Of a stretch of 64,000 bases of DNA, positions 42,554 through 51,637 are shown one piece after another (the first letter of the stretch is position 1; every line of letters begins with the position of its first letter). The DNA is taken from contig BMSM01000019.1 of NCBI GenBank assembly GCA_014649155.1, forward strand, positions 1-64,000. Reading direction: 5' to 3'. The notes under the pieces are model-generated. The model was given only the letters and a program-made list of their open reading frames with translations. It made no database searches and was not told the origin of the DNA. The translations under genes and the position numbers were made by a program. This DNA comes from Streptomyces griseoviridis (lineage in GTDB: Bacteria > Actinomycetota > Actinomycetes > Streptomycetales > Streptomycetaceae).

Positions 42554-43387
42554 ATGGCCGAGTACCCGGTGGTGGAGGGCGAGTCGAAGAGGGCGGCTCT
42601 CGGACGGACGCTGCGGTTCCTCAGGGAGAAGGCGGGCAAGTCCCTCGGGCAGCTCGCCGAGGAGACGTCGTACGACAAGAGCTACCTGTACCGCCTGGAG
42701 ACCGGGGAGCGGCTCTCCAAACGGGCGGTGATGGAGGACCTCGACCGCTACCACGGCTCCGGCGATCTGCTGGTCGGCCTGTGGAGCGACGCGCGGCGGG
42801 AGGTGATCAAGGACAGGTACCGGGGGTTCATGGGGCTGGAGGAGACGGCGCGGGTGATGTGGCTGTTTCAGCTGAGGGTTCCGGGCCTGTTGCAGACCGA
42901 GGACTATGCCCGAGCGGTGTTGTCCGGGTTGTCCGGTACCCGGGCAACGTCTGGCAACGGCGCGGAAGTGGAAGAGCAGGTCGCCGCGCGCATGGGGCGG
43001 CAGGAACTCCTGTACCGGCAGCCCGCGCCGAGTGTGCGCGTGATCCTTGACGAGGGTGCGGTACGGCGACCGGTTCCCGACGCCAAGGTCTGGGCCGACC
43101 AGTTGTCGCACCTGGTGGCGGCTTCGGAGATGCCGTCGGTGGCCCTTCAAGTGCTGCCCTACGCAGCCGGTGTGCACGACCTCATGGACAGCCACCTCTG
43201 GATCTTCTGGCAGCGCACCGGTGATCCTGTTGCGTACGTGGAGGGCAACGGCTTCGGCGAGGTGATCGACGATCCGGACAAGGTTCTGGCCTTCCGCTTG
43301 TCCTACGATCTCGTCAGAGATGCGGCCCTGACCCCGGCGGAGTCGACGGCGTTCATCAAACGCCTGTTGGAGGAGTGCAGACCATGA
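42554..43387 (+). CDS. XRE-family regulator with DUF5753
   Basis: 277 residues. The HTH_XRE domain at about 12-70 contains LGRTLRFLREKAGKSLGQLA and EETSYDKSYLYRLETGERL. The DUF5753 domain at about 90-270 contains YARAVLSGL, a VRVILDEGAVRRPV strand and PSVALQVLPY. It resembles WhiJ-like regulators of differentiation in Streptomyces. ATG 42554 has GGGAGG upstream. It overlaps the first DUF397 gene in an ATGA. Confidence 0.92.
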   Translation: MAEYPVVEGESKRAALGRTLRFLREKAGKSLGQLAEETSYDKSYLYRLETGERLSKRAVMEDLDRYHGSGDLLVGLWSDARREVIKDRYRGFMGLEETARVMWLFQLRVPGLLQTEDYARAVLSGLSGTRATSGNGAEVEEQVAARMGRQELLYRQPAPSVRVILDEGAVRRPVPDAKVWADQLSHLVAASEMPSVALQVLPYAAGVHDLMDSHLWIFWQRTGDPVAYVEGNGFGEVIDDPDKVLAFRLSYDLVRDAALTPAESTAFIKRLLEECRP

Positions 43388-43581
43388 ACCCCAATGCCGA
43401 CCTGGTCGATGTCGTCTGGCGCAAGTCGTCCTACAGCGACGGAGGCGGGACGAACTGCGTCGAGGTTGCTGACGGCGTTCCCGGGCTCGTCCCCATCCGG
43501 GACAGCAAGGTCGTGGACGGGCCGTCGATCGTGTTCGGGCGGGACGCGTGGGCGGTGTTCGTGGCGAGGTGCGGCTCATGA
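43384..43581 (+). CDS. DUF397 small protein 1
   Basis: 65 residues with the DUF397 signature WRKSSYSDGGGTNCVEVAD, then VPIRDSK and FGRDAWAVFV. Such proteins partner with XRE/DUF5753 regulators. It overlaps both neighbours by 4 bp, so translation is coupled. Confidence 0.92.
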   Translation: MNPNADLVDVVWRKSSYSDGGGTNCVEVADGVPGLVPIRDSKVVDGPSIVFGRDAWAVFVARCGS

Positions 43582-43778
43582 CCGGCGCCCCGGACCTCGG
43601 CAACCTGATCTGGCGCAAGTCCAGTTACAGCGACGGCGGTGACAATAACTGCGTAGAGGTGGCCACCGGCGTCTTCGGTGTGGTCCCCGTCCGGGACAGC
43701 AAGGTCGGGGACGGGGACGTCGTGCTGGTCGGGCGGGATGCCTGGGGCGCGTTCGTGCGGGGGGTCAGGACGCCGTAG
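43578..43778 (+). CDS. DUF397 small protein 2
   Basis: 66 residues, a second DUF397 copy (WRKSSYSDGGDNNCVEVAT, VPVRDSKVGDG, VGRDAWGAFV). It overlaps the first copy by 4 bp and the convergent pectate lyase gene by 14 bp. Two tandem copies suggest duplication of a regulatory partner. Confidence 0.92.
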   Translation: MTGAPDLGNLIWRKSSYSDGGDNNCVEVATGVFGVVPVRDSKVGDGDVVLVGRDAWGAFVRGVRTP

Positions 43779-45810
43779 GGGTCCAGCCCGCGAGCCAGTC
43801 CGCGACCTCCTGGCCGGCCGCCTGGGCGTCCGTCAGGAAGGGCCGGTCGGCGCTCGCGGAGCCCGCGCCCGCGCCGGTGTTCTTGTACTCGGCGAAGCGG
43901 TCGGCCTTCCAGGAGAAGCCGCTCATGTCCGTCCAGGGCGTGGACCTGACCGCCGCGCTGAGGCTGGTGTTGCGGACCGTCGTCTGGGGGTCCAGGCTCG
44001 CGTCGCCGCCCGCGTGCCAGGGCCGGCCCAGGTAGAAGCTGCCGTTGGACACGTCCCCGCTGACCGTGGAGTTGGCGATCAGGATGCCCTTGCGGTCGGC
44101 GGCCGTGCTGGGGGCCGTGACGTACCCGGCGGAGCTGCCGTCCCAGCGCTTGCGCAGGGTGATGACGGACCGGTCGATCACGGCCGTGGCACGGCCGAAG
44201 ATGAAGTCGACGTTGCCGAGGACGTAGGAGTCGGACACGTAGACCCGGCCCAGCCTGTCCTTCGCGGCCGTGTCGAGCAGCAGCGTGTCCTGGTCGCCGG
44301 TGACGATGACGCCGTCGAGGAAGACCCGGTCCGCGGCGGTGCGCAGGGCGACCGCCTGGTGGCCGGAGAGGGACTGGTGGGCGCCCTCGTCGAAGTCGTT
44401 GGTGATCGACAGGTTCCGGGCCTGGAAGTCGTCGGCCTCGACGGCGACCGTGGCGCTGCCGCCGGTGCCGTAGGTGCCCGAACCGTCGGGCTTCTGCGTA
44501 CCGGCCGCGTTGTTGTAGACGATCACCGTGTCCTTGCGGCTCGCGCCCGTGCCCTGGATCGTGACGTGCGGCTTGTTCGACGGGACCTTGACCAGCTCGC
44601 GGTACGTGCCCGGCTTGACGGCGATGACGACACGGGAGGCGTTGTTCGCGGGGACGGCGTTCACCGCCGCCTGCACGGTCGTGTACTGGCCGCTGCCGTC
44701 CTTGGCGACGGTGAGCGTGGTCGAGGCGGCGGACGCGGTGGACGCGGTGGACGCCGTACCGAGGGAGGAGCGGGGGCCGGCGCCCGCCTTCACGAGCGAC
44801 GGCACCTTCGCGGCGGCGTCCGGGGAGTAGGCGTAGTACGCCTTCGGGTCGAAGGCGGTGCCGCCGGACTCGTTCCGCCCGGAGGCGCCGGAGAAGACGT
44901 TGCCCCGCTGCACGAGCGAGGCCGTGGCGTCCTTGATCACGGGGTTGGCGAAGCCCTGGAAGTAGCTGTTCTCCAGGACCATCGCCGTGCCGCCGCGCGC
45001 GTAGGTGCCGTAGGAGGAGGCGATGGAGGTGCCGGGCGCGTCCTCCAGGTAGTTGTTGTAGAGGTGCGCGTGGGCGCAGTTGTCGGCGGACGGGTTGCGC
45101 TGCTCGGTCTCGCGTATCCAGTTGTGGTGGAGCGTGATGTCGGTGGTGACGTTCTCGGTCCAGCCGATGCCGAACGCCTTGTTGTTGCTGCTCAGTTCGT
45201 TCCAGGACACGGTGACGTCCGTCGAGTCCTTGCGGACGTCGATCAGGCCGTCGGCCATGTTCCGCAGGTCGTTGTGGTCGATCCAGACGTGGTGCGCGCC
45301 GTCCATCTGGATCGCGTCGTAGTCGTGCTCCTTGTCGTTCCAGACGCCCTGGTACGTGTCCCGGATCGTGAGGTTCCGGATGATCACGTTGTGGACGCCG
45401 GTGCCGAGGAAGAAGCCGCCGCCGACGATCTGCCCGGCCGTCCCGGAGCCGACGATCGTCTTGTCGGAGGCGACCTTGATCTCCTTGCCGACGGGGGACA
45501 CCGGGATCGCCCCGGCGACGACGATGACGTACGGCTCGGCGGCGGTCGCGTACTTCTCCAGCTCGGCCTGGGTGCGCACGGTGACGGTGGCGCCGCCCCG
45601 GCCGCCGTACGTGCCGTTCTGCCCGAGGGAGTTCACGGAGGCGAACCCGTCGGCGGTGTCGGCCGCCCAGGCGGCGGGGGCGGCGGGGGCGGCGGCCCGC
45701 GAGGTCTCCGCGGCGGCCGGCCCCGCCCCGCAGGTCAGCGCGGCGGCGGACAGGGCGAGGGGGACGAGACCCGTCAGGACCCTTCGGTACGTGCTGTGGG
45801 GCTCACGCAT
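43765..45810 (-). CDS. Secreted pectate lyase - pectinesterase fusion
   Basis: 681 residues from ATG 45810 (GGAAG seven bases upstream). After a signal peptide, a polysaccharide lyase family 1 domain (about 40-330) shows VWIDHNDLRNMADGLIDV and the catalytic Arg region ETEQRNPSADNC. A short Thr/Ala/Ser linker leads to a carbohydrate esterase family 8 pectinesterase (about 370-640) with TGDQDTLLLD, NVDFIFGRA and LGRPWH. The two activities demethylate and cleave pectin in one secreted enzyme. No catalytic residue was seen to be lost. Confidence 0.9.
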   Translation of the reverse strand: MREPHSTYRRVLTGLVPLALSAAALTCGAGPAAAETSRAAAPAAPAAWAADTADGFASVNSLGQNGTYGGRGGATVTVRTQAELEKYATAAEPYVIVVAGAIPVSPVGKEIKVASDKTIVGSGTAGQIVGGGFFLGTGVHNVIIRNLTIRDTYQGVWNDKEHDYDAIQMDGAHHVWIDHNDLRNMADGLIDVRKDSTDVTVSWNELSSNNKAFGIGWTENVTTDITLHHNWIRETEQRNPSADNCAHAHLYNNYLEDAPGTSIASSYGTYARGGTAMVLENSYFQGFANPVIKDATASLVQRGNVFSGASGRNESGGTAFDPKAYYAYSPDAAAKVPSLVKAGAGPRSSLGTASTASTASAASTTLTVAKDGSGQYTTVQAAVNAVPANNASRVVIAVKPGTYRELVKVPSNKPHVTIQGTGASRKDTVIVYNNAAGTQKPDGSGTYGTGGSATVAVEADDFQARNLSITNDFDEGAHQSLSGHQAVALRTAADRVFLDGVIVTGDQDTLLLDTAAKDRLGRVYVSDSYVLGNVDFIFGRATAVIDRSVITLRKRWDGSSAGYVTAPSTAADRKGILIANSTVSGDVSNGSFYLGRPWHAGGDASLDPQTTVRNTSLSAAVRSTPWTDMSGFSWKADRFAEYKNTGAGAGSASADRPFLTDAQAAGQEVADWLAGWTPTAS

Positions 45811-45932
45811 CGGCTGCTTCCGATCAGGTGCGGGTGTGTACATGACACCTGCTGGTCGCAGCCGAGCGGCGGGAGGTTGCCGCCCCCGGCCCCCCTCTCC
45901 CCCGGCTCCCCGTACCCCGGGTTCCCGTCCCC

Positions 45933-47399
45933 TCAGTCCCGGCCCCCGTCGGGAGACTCCGGCGGCGGCACCGGCGCCCCCGGCAGCCGGATCGTCGCGA
46001 CCGTGCCCGTGCCCGTGCCCTCGGGCGCCGGGGCGAGGGTGACCTCGCCGCCCGCCTGCTGGACCGTGCGGGCCACGATGGACAGGCCGAGGCCCGAGCC
46101 GGGGAGCGAACGGGCCGACTCCGAGCGCCAGAACCGGTCGAAGACGTGCGGGAGTTCGGCGGCGGTGATGCCGGGGCCGTGGTCGCGGACGGTCAGGGTG
46201 CCGTCGGCCAGCCGGACCTCGACCGTGCCGCCCTCGGGGCTGAACTTCACTGCGTTGTCCAGGATGTTGACCACCGCCCGTTCCAGCGCGGCCGGTTCGG
46301 CGCGGACGTACCAGGGCTGGACGTCGGCCGTGATGGTCAGCTCGGGGCCGCGCAGGCGGGCGCGGCGCAGGGCCGACTCGACGGCCTCCTGCCAGGCCAC
46401 GATCTGGGTGCGGCCGGTGTGGTGGCCGGTGTCGGGGCGGGAGAGTTCCTGGAGGTCGCCGATGAGGGCGGCCAGCTCGGTCATCTGCGCCTTCACCGAC
46501 GCCAGCAGCGCCTTGCGGTCGGCCTCGGGGAGCGGGCGGCCGGTCTCCTCGCTGCGGGTGAGCAGCTCGATGTTGGTCCGCAGCGAGGTGAGCGGCGTCC
46601 GCAGCTCGTGGCCGGCGTCGGCGATGAGCTGCTGCTGCAGCTCGCGGGAGCTGGCCAGGGACGAGGTCATCGAGTTGAAGGAGTGCGAGAGCCGGGCGAT
46701 CTCGTCCTCGCTGTCGTCGTCCACCGGGATGCGGATGCCCAGGTCCTCGGTGCGGGCGACGTGCTCGACCGCCTCGGTCAGCTTGTCGACCGGGCGCAGG
46801 CCCGCGCGGGCCACGGCGAGCCCCGCGGCCCCGGCGCCGATCACGCCGATGCCGGAGACGAGCAGCAGCAGCAGCGCCAGGTCGTTCAGGGTGGACCGGG
46901 TGTTCTCCAGCGGTACGGCGGCGATGAGGGCCGCGTCGGCGGGGGTCTGGGTGATCCGGTCGGTCAGCGGCAGGTACACGGTCAGGACGCGCAGCGCCTT
47001 GCCGTCCTCGTCGGTGCCGTCGCGCAGGATGCCCTTGCCGGACTGGGCCTGCTCCACCACCTTCTGGTCGGCGTCGGTCACCTTGATCTCGCCGGCCGAG
47101 TTGGTGAACAGGCAGACCGTGCCGTCGGCGGTGACGACCTGGGAGTAGGTGGTGGTGCCGAAACCGTTCTGGCGGGGCGTCTGCGTGCAGGTGGACAGCG
47201 CCTCCTGGATCTGGCCGCGCTGCTTGGGGTCGGTGAGCACGGTGGCCTTCTTCAGCTCGCTGTCGAGCTGGTCGTACAGCTTCCCCTGCACGATGAACCA
47301 GCACGTCACCGAGACGGCCGCCACCGCGAAGGCGACCGCCGCCGCGACCAGCAGGGCGAGCCGCGAGCGCAGCGGCAGGGAGCGGAACCGCTTGATCAC
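45933..47399 (-). CDS. Sensor histidine kinase (MprB/CseC-like)
   Basis: 488 residues. Two membrane helices (about 15-38 and 170-195) flank an extracytoplasmic domain with two cysteines. HAMP follows, then the phosphoacceptor DAGHELRTPLTSLR and an ATP-binding domain with NILDNAVKFSPEGG, DHGPGIT and GSGLGLSIV. It phosphorylates the response regulator encoded just upstream, with a 4-bp overlap. The downstream Pro-rich tail is variable. Confidence 0.92.
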   Translation of the reverse strand: MIKRFRSLPLRSRLALLVAAAVAFAVAAVSVTCWFIVQGKLYDQLDSELKKATVLTDPKQRGQIQEALSTCTQTPRQNGFGTTTYSQVVTADGTVCLFTNSAGEIKVTDADQKVVEQAQSGKGILRDGTDEDGKALRVLTVYLPLTDRITQTPADAALIAAVPLENTRSTLNDLALLLLLVSGIGVIGAGAAGLAVARAGLRPVDKLTEAVEHVARTEDLGIRIPVDDDSEDEIARLSHSFNSMTSSLASSRELQQQLIADAGHELRTPLTSLRTNIELLTRSEETGRPLPEADRKALLASVKAQMTELAALIGDLQELSRPDTGHHTGRTQIVAWQEAVESALRRARLRGPELTITADVQPWYVRAEPAALERAVVNILDNAVKFSPEGGTVEVRLADGTLTVRDHGPGITAAELPHVFDRFWRSESARSLPGSGLGLSIVARTVQQAGGEVTLAPAPEGTGTGTVATIRLPGAPVPPPESPDGGRD

Positions 47400-48130
47400 T
47401 CCGCGCCGCCCTGCCGCAGCACATAGCCGACGCCGCGGACGGTGTGGACCAGGCGGGGCTCGCCGCCCGCCTCGGTCTTGCGGCGCAGGTACATCACGTA
47501 CACGTCGAGGGAGTTGGACGACGGCTCGAAGTCGAAGCCCCAGACCGCCTTGAGGATCTGCTCCCGGGTGAGGACCTGGCGCGGGTGCGCCATGAACATC
47601 TCCAGCAGGGTGAACTCCGTCCGGGTCAGCTCCACGGACCGGCCGGCCCGGGTCACCTCGCGGGTGGAGAGGTCCATGGTGAGGTCGGCGAAGGCGAGGA
47701 GGTCGTCGTTCTCCGCGGTGGCCGCCGCCGCGGCCGCGTAGGAGCTGCGGCGCAGCAGGGCCCGCACCCGGGCGAACAGCTCGTCCAGTTCGAAGGGCTT
47801 GACCAGGTAGTCGTCGGCGCCCGCGTCGAGCCCGGTGACCCGGTCGCCGACGGTGTCGCGGGCGGTCAGCATCAGGATCGGGGTGGTGTCGCCGGTGGCC
47901 CGGATGCGGCGGGCGGCGGTCAGGCCGTCCATCCGGGGCATCTGGATGTCGAGGACCAGCAGGTCGGGCCGGTACGCCGTCGCCTTCTGCAGGGCTTCGG
48001 CGCCGTCCACGGCCGTCTCGGTGTCGTACCCCTCGAAGGCGAGGCTGCGCTGGAGTGCTTCGCGGACCGCCGGTTCGTCGTCGACGATCAGGATGCGCTG
48101 GGTGTCACGGTCGCCGTCTGCGGGGCTCAT
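47396..48130 (-). CDS. OmpR-family response regulator
   Basis: 244 residues. The receiver domain has the acidic pair DDE, phosphoacceptor Asp in LLVLDIQMPRMDG, and the Lys in YLVKPF. The C-terminal winged helix ends NSLDVYVMYLRRKTEAGG...VGYVL. An Ala-rich linker separates the two. Partner of the adjacent kinase; resembles MprA. It lies near an HtrA-type protease gene, so an envelope-stress role is plausible. Confidence 0.93.
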   Translation of the reverse strand: MSPADGDRDTQRILIVDDEPAVREALQRSLAFEGYDTETAVDGAEALQKATAYRPDLLVLDIQMPRMDGLTAARRIRATGDTTPILMLTARDTVGDRVTGLDAGADDYLVKPFELDELFARVRALLRRSSYAAAAAATAENDDLLAFADLTMDLSTREVTRAGRSVELTRTEFTLLEMFMAHPRQVLTREQILKAVWGFDFEPSSNSLDVYVMYLRRKTEAGGEPRLVHTVRGVGYVLRQGGAE

Positions 48131-48211
48131 GGCTCGGGTTCCTCGGGTGCGGTGGGAGACGGGGGCGGTACGCCTTCAGCCTAAGCCGCGCGGCTCGGGG
48201 GCTTCGGTGCG

Positions 48212-48388
48212 TCAGCCGCGTACGCCGGTGCGGCGGCGGGCCGGCGCGGCCCGGTGCGCGCGGACGGGGTGCGGCGCCACCTCGGGCGCCCGGGGCGCCG
48301 GCGGGTGCAGCGCGTACGCCACCTCCAGGGCGAGGGCGATGCCCGCCGGGTCGGCGCCGGGCGTCCGGTGCGGGACCTGCTCGATCAT
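48212..48388 (-). CDS. Small Pro/Arg-rich protein coupled to HtrA gene
   Basis: 58 residues, MIEQVPHRTPGADPAG followed by an Ala/Pro/Arg/His-rich end. ATG 48388 overlaps the htrA-like stop in an ATGA, the main reason to believe it is translated. No domain recognised. The basic tail ends RRRTGVRG. Function unknown. Confidence 0.5.
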   Translation of the reverse strand: MIEQVPHRTPGADPAGIALALEVAYALHPPAPRAPEVAPHPVRAHRAAPARRRTGVRG

Positions 48389-49509
48389 GACGTGGACGCT
48401 CCGTCGCCGCTGTCCGCGCCGCCCGCCCGGAGGGTGTCCAGGTCGGCCTTGACGGTGTTGATGGGGATGGCGAAGCCGAGGCCCACGCTGCCCGCGTCGG
48501 ACGACGAGGAGGAGGAGCCGGAGGCCGAGTACATCGCGGAGTTGATACCGATGATGTTGCCGTTCATGTCGATCAGCGCGCCGCCGGAGTTGCCCGGGTT
48601 GAGGGAGGCGTCGGTCTGGATCGCCTTGTACGTCGTGGTGGACGAGCCGGTGTCGCCGTTGAACTCCTGGCCGCCGAACTCGAACGGCCACTGCCCGGTG
48701 CCGCCGCCCTGCTGCTGCTGTTGCTGCTGCTGGCCCTCGTCGGTGGAGACGGTCACGTCCCGGTCCAGGGCGGAGACGATGCCGCTGGTCACGGTGCCGG
48801 TCAGACCCTCGGGGGAGCCGATCGCCACGACCTCGTCGCCGACCTGCACGCCGTCGGAGTTCCCGAGGGTCGCGGCGGTCAGGCCGGAGGCGTTCCGCAG
48901 CTTGATCAGGGCGAGGTCCTTGGAGGCGTCGGTGCCGACGACCTCGGCGGTGTAGGACGTGCCGTCGCTGGTGGAGACCTTGATCGAGGAGGCGCCGGAG
49001 ACCACGTGGTTGTTGGTGACGATCTCGCCGTCACCGGTGATGATCACGCCGGAGCCGGTGGAGGAGCCGGCGTTGGAGGTGGCGCTGATCTCGACGATGC
49101 TCGGGCTGACCGCCTTGGCGACCCCGGAGACCGTGCCCTTCTGGCTGGAGGGCACCACGCTCGCGCTGGTCGAGCTGGAGACGACGGTGTCGCTGCCGGT
49201 CAGCTCCTGGATGCCGTAGGCGGTGCCGCCGCCGACCGCCGCCGCGACGATCGCGACCGCCGCGAGCAGCGCGAACGGGCGCCGGGCGCGCTTCCTCGGG
49301 GCCGGCGCCGGGTCCATCGGGGCGGTGGGCGGCTGGGCCGGCGGGGGCGGCCACTCGGGGTTCACGGGGGAGGCCGTCCCGTACGCGTCCCCGCCCTGGG
49401 GCTCGGCGGTCTGCTGAGCGTAGGCGTGCTGCTGGGCGCCCTCGTAAGGGGTGGCGTACGGGTTCTCGGGGGTCTCGTACTCGCCGCTGCGGCGGATGCT
49501 CTCGGTCAT
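48385..49509 (-). CDS. Trypsin-like (HtrA/DegP-type) membrane protease
   Basis: 374 residues from ATG 49509 (upstream in-frame starts add up to 5 residues). A Pro/Ala/Gln-rich cytoplasmic head and one membrane helix (about 80-100) precede a protease domain with the catalytic His (TNNHVV), Asp (DLALIKL) and Ser (NPGNSGGALID). A run of eight Gln lies in the loop after the Asp. No PDZ domain follows the protease, unlike canonical DegP. It is transcribed toward the two-component genes and likely acts in protein quality control outside the membrane. Confidence 0.9.
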   Translation of the reverse strand: MTESIRRSGEYETPENPYATPYEGAQQHAYAQQTAEPQGGDAYGTASPVNPEWPPPPAQPPTAPMDPAPAPRKRARRPFALLAAVAIVAAAVGGGTAYGIQELTGSDTVVSSSTSASVVPSSQKGTVSGVAKAVSPSIVEISATSNAGSSTGSGVIITGDGEIVTNNHVVSGASSIKVSTSDGTSYTAEVVGTDASKDLALIKLRNASGLTAATLGNSDGVQVGDEVVAIGSPEGLTGTVTSGIVSALDRDVTVSTDEGQQQQQQQQGGGTGQWPFEFGGQEFNGDTGSSTTTYKAIQTDASLNPGNSGGALIDMNGNIIGINSAMYSASGSSSSSSDAGSVGLGFAIPINTVKADLDTLRAGGADSGDGASTS

Positions 49510-49620
49510 GTCCACGAGCATCACCGCCCACCATGAGAGCTTCCTGAGCGCTGACTGAGAAGCCCGGCAGAACCTCGTATGCCCGATATAAAGCCGCGTG
49601 GCGGGTGGTTCCGAAGGGCC

Positions 49621-50643
49621 TTACGCGCAGCCGCAGGACCGGCGGACCACCAGCCGGGACGGGAAGACCTTCAGCCGCTCGCGGCGCGACCCGGCGATCC
49701 GGAGCCCGTCGTCGAGGACGAGGTCCACCGCGGCCCGCGCCATCGCCGAGCGGTCCGAGGCGACCGTCGTCAGACCCGGGTCGGCCAGCCCGGCCTCCTT
49801 GATGTCGTCGAACCCGGCCACCGCCAGCTCGCCCGGCACGTCCAGGCGCAGCTCGCGGGCGGCGCGCAGCACGCCGATCGCCTGGTCGTCGGTGGAGCAG
49901 AAGATCGCGGGCGGGCGGCGCGGCCCGGCGAGGATCTCCAGCGCCACGTCGTACGCGTCGTAGCGGTTGTACGGCGCCTCGAAGAGCCGGCCCTCGGTGG
50001 GCAGCCCGGCCTCCGCCATCGCGCGCCGCCAGCCCTCGACGTGGTCGGAGACGGGGTCGCCGACGGACGGGGTCTCGGCGGTGCCGCCCATGCAGGCGAC
50101 GTAGTCGTAGCCGTGCTCCAGCAGGTGGCGGACGGCGAGCTGGGCACCGCCGAGGTCGTCGGTGACGACGGCCACCTCGTCGATCGCCTCGGGCCGCTCG
50201 TGCAGCAGGACCACCCGGGCGTCCCAGGCGTCGATCTCGGCGGCGGCCAGGTCGTTCAGCGCGTGGCTGGCGAGGATCAGGCCCGAGACCCGCATGCCGA
50301 GGAACGCCCGCAGATAGTGCACCTCGCGCTCGGCGACGTAGTCCGTGTTCCCGACCAGCACCATCTTCCCGCGCTCGGCGGCGGCCCACTCGACCGCGTG
50401 CGCCATCTCCGCGAAGAAGGGCTGGCGGGCGTCCGGGACGATCAGGCCTATGAGGTCGGTGCGGCGCGACGCCATGGCCTGGGCGACCCGGTCGGGCCGG
50501 TACCCCAGCTCCTTGATCGCGGCGAGGACGCGCTCGCGCGTGGCCGGGGCGACCGGCCGGGGTCCGTTGTTGATGACATAGCTGACCACGGCAGTGGAGG
50601 TCCCTGCCAGCCGCGCCACGTCGTCCCGAGTCACCTTGGCCAC
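49621..50643 (-). CDS. LacI-family transcriptional regulator
   Basis: 340 residues. An N-terminal LacI HTH (TRDDVARLAGTSTAVVSYVIN) and hinge helix (YRPDRVAQAMASRRT) are followed by a periplasmic-binding-like ligand domain with LIGLIVPDARQPFF and CSTDDQAIGV. It usually represses sugar catabolism genes; the effector is unknown. It ends in an uncommon RRSCGCA tail. Confidence 0.92.
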   Translation of the reverse strand: MAKVTRDDVARLAGTSTAVVSYVINNGPRPVAPATRERVLAAIKELGYRPDRVAQAMASRRTDLIGLIVPDARQPFFAEMAHAVEWAAAERGKMVLVGNTDYVAEREVHYLRAFLGMRVSGLILASHALNDLAAAEIDAWDARVVLLHERPEAIDEVAVVTDDLGGAQLAVRHLLEHGYDYVACMGGTAETPSVGDPVSDHVEGWRRAMAEAGLPTEGRLFEAPYNRYDAYDVALEILAGPRRPPAIFCSTDDQAIGVLRAARELRLDVPGELAVAGFDDIKEAGLADPGLTTVASDRSAMARAAVDLVLDDGLRIAGSRRERLKVFPSRLVVRRSCGCA

Positions 50644-50686
50644 GCGCGGAGTCTACGCGGATGGACCAGTCCGGGGGCAGGCCGTG

Positions 50687-51472
50687 TCAGACCTTGGTCA
50701 CACCCCCGCCGACCTCGGCGGCGGCCTCCGCCCCGGCCGCGCCGTCCGCCCCGGCCCGCCCGGCCCCGGCGTCCTCCGCCGTGCGGGCCGGCTTCTCCGG
50801 CTTCTCGGGCGTCACGAACCGGTAGCCGACGTTGCGCACGGTGCCGATCAGCGACTCGTGCTCGGGGCCGAGCTTGGCCCGCAGCCGCCGTACGTGCACG
50901 TCGACCGTGCGGGTGCCGCCGAAGTAGTCGTAGCCCCAGACCTCCTGGAGGAGCTGGGCCCGCGTGAAGACCCGGCCCGGGTGCTGGGCCAGGTACTTCA
51001 GCAGCTCGAACTCCTTGAAGGTCAGGTCCAGGACCCGGCCCTTGAGCTTGGCGGAGTACGTCGCCTCGTCGACCGACAGGTCGCCGTTGCGGATCTCCAT
51101 CGGGGAGTCGTCGGCGACGATCTGCTGGCGGCCCATGGCGAGCCGCAGCCGCGCCTCGACCTCGGCCGGACCGGCGGTGTCGAGGAGGACGTCGTCGATG
51201 CCCCAGTCGGCGGTGACGGCGGCGAGGCCGCCCTCGGTGACGACGAGGACCAGCGGACAGCCGGGGCCGGTGGAGCGCAGGAGCTGGCACAGGCTGCGCA
51301 CCTGCGGCAGGTCACGGCGCCCGTCGATCAGGATCACGTCGGCCCCGGGGGTGTCCACCAGGGCGGGGCCCTCGGCGGGGGCCACGCGCACGTTGTGCAG
51401 CAGCAGGCCGAGGGCGGGGAGCACCTCCGTCGACGGCTGGAGGGCGTTGGTCAGGAGCAGCAGAGAACTCAT
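50687..51472 (-). CDS. glnR: Nitrogen regulator GlnR
   Basis: 261 residues. The OmpR-type winged helix (about 125-220) contains FKEFELLKYLAQHPGRVFTRAQL and VDVHVRRLRAKLG. The receiver-like N-terminus has an atypical phosphorylation pocket, as known for GlnR, an orphan regulator of glnA, amtB and other nitrogen genes. An Ala/Gly/Glu tail of about 40 residues ends the protein. ATG 51472 is the start. Divergent from a hydrolase gene. Confidence 0.93.
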   Translation of the reverse strand: MSSLLLLTNALQPSTEVLPALGLLLHNVRVAPAEGPALVDTPGADVILIDGRRDLPQVRSLCQLLRSTGPGCPLVLVVTEGGLAAVTADWGIDDVLLDTAGPAEVEARLRLAMGRQQIVADDSPMEIRNGDLSVDEATYSAKLKGRVLDLTFKEFELLKYLAQHPGRVFTRAQLLQEVWGYDYFGGTRTVDVHVRRLRAKLGPEHESLIGTVRNVGYRFVTPEKPEKPARTAEDAGAGRAGADGAAGAEAAAEVGGGVTKV

Positions 51473-51637
51473 ACGTCGGGTTCCTCCTCGGTCCCTGCGA
51501 GGACGTTTGCGTTTTTGCTCTGCGATCCCGGGGCTCCGTACACCTGCGGTTTCCCGCCTCGTATACAACGCTTCCGAAAGCACAAAAGGACCCGGGGGCT
51601 TCGCTGCCCGAGTCCTCTGCCCAGCACAATAGCCGAC

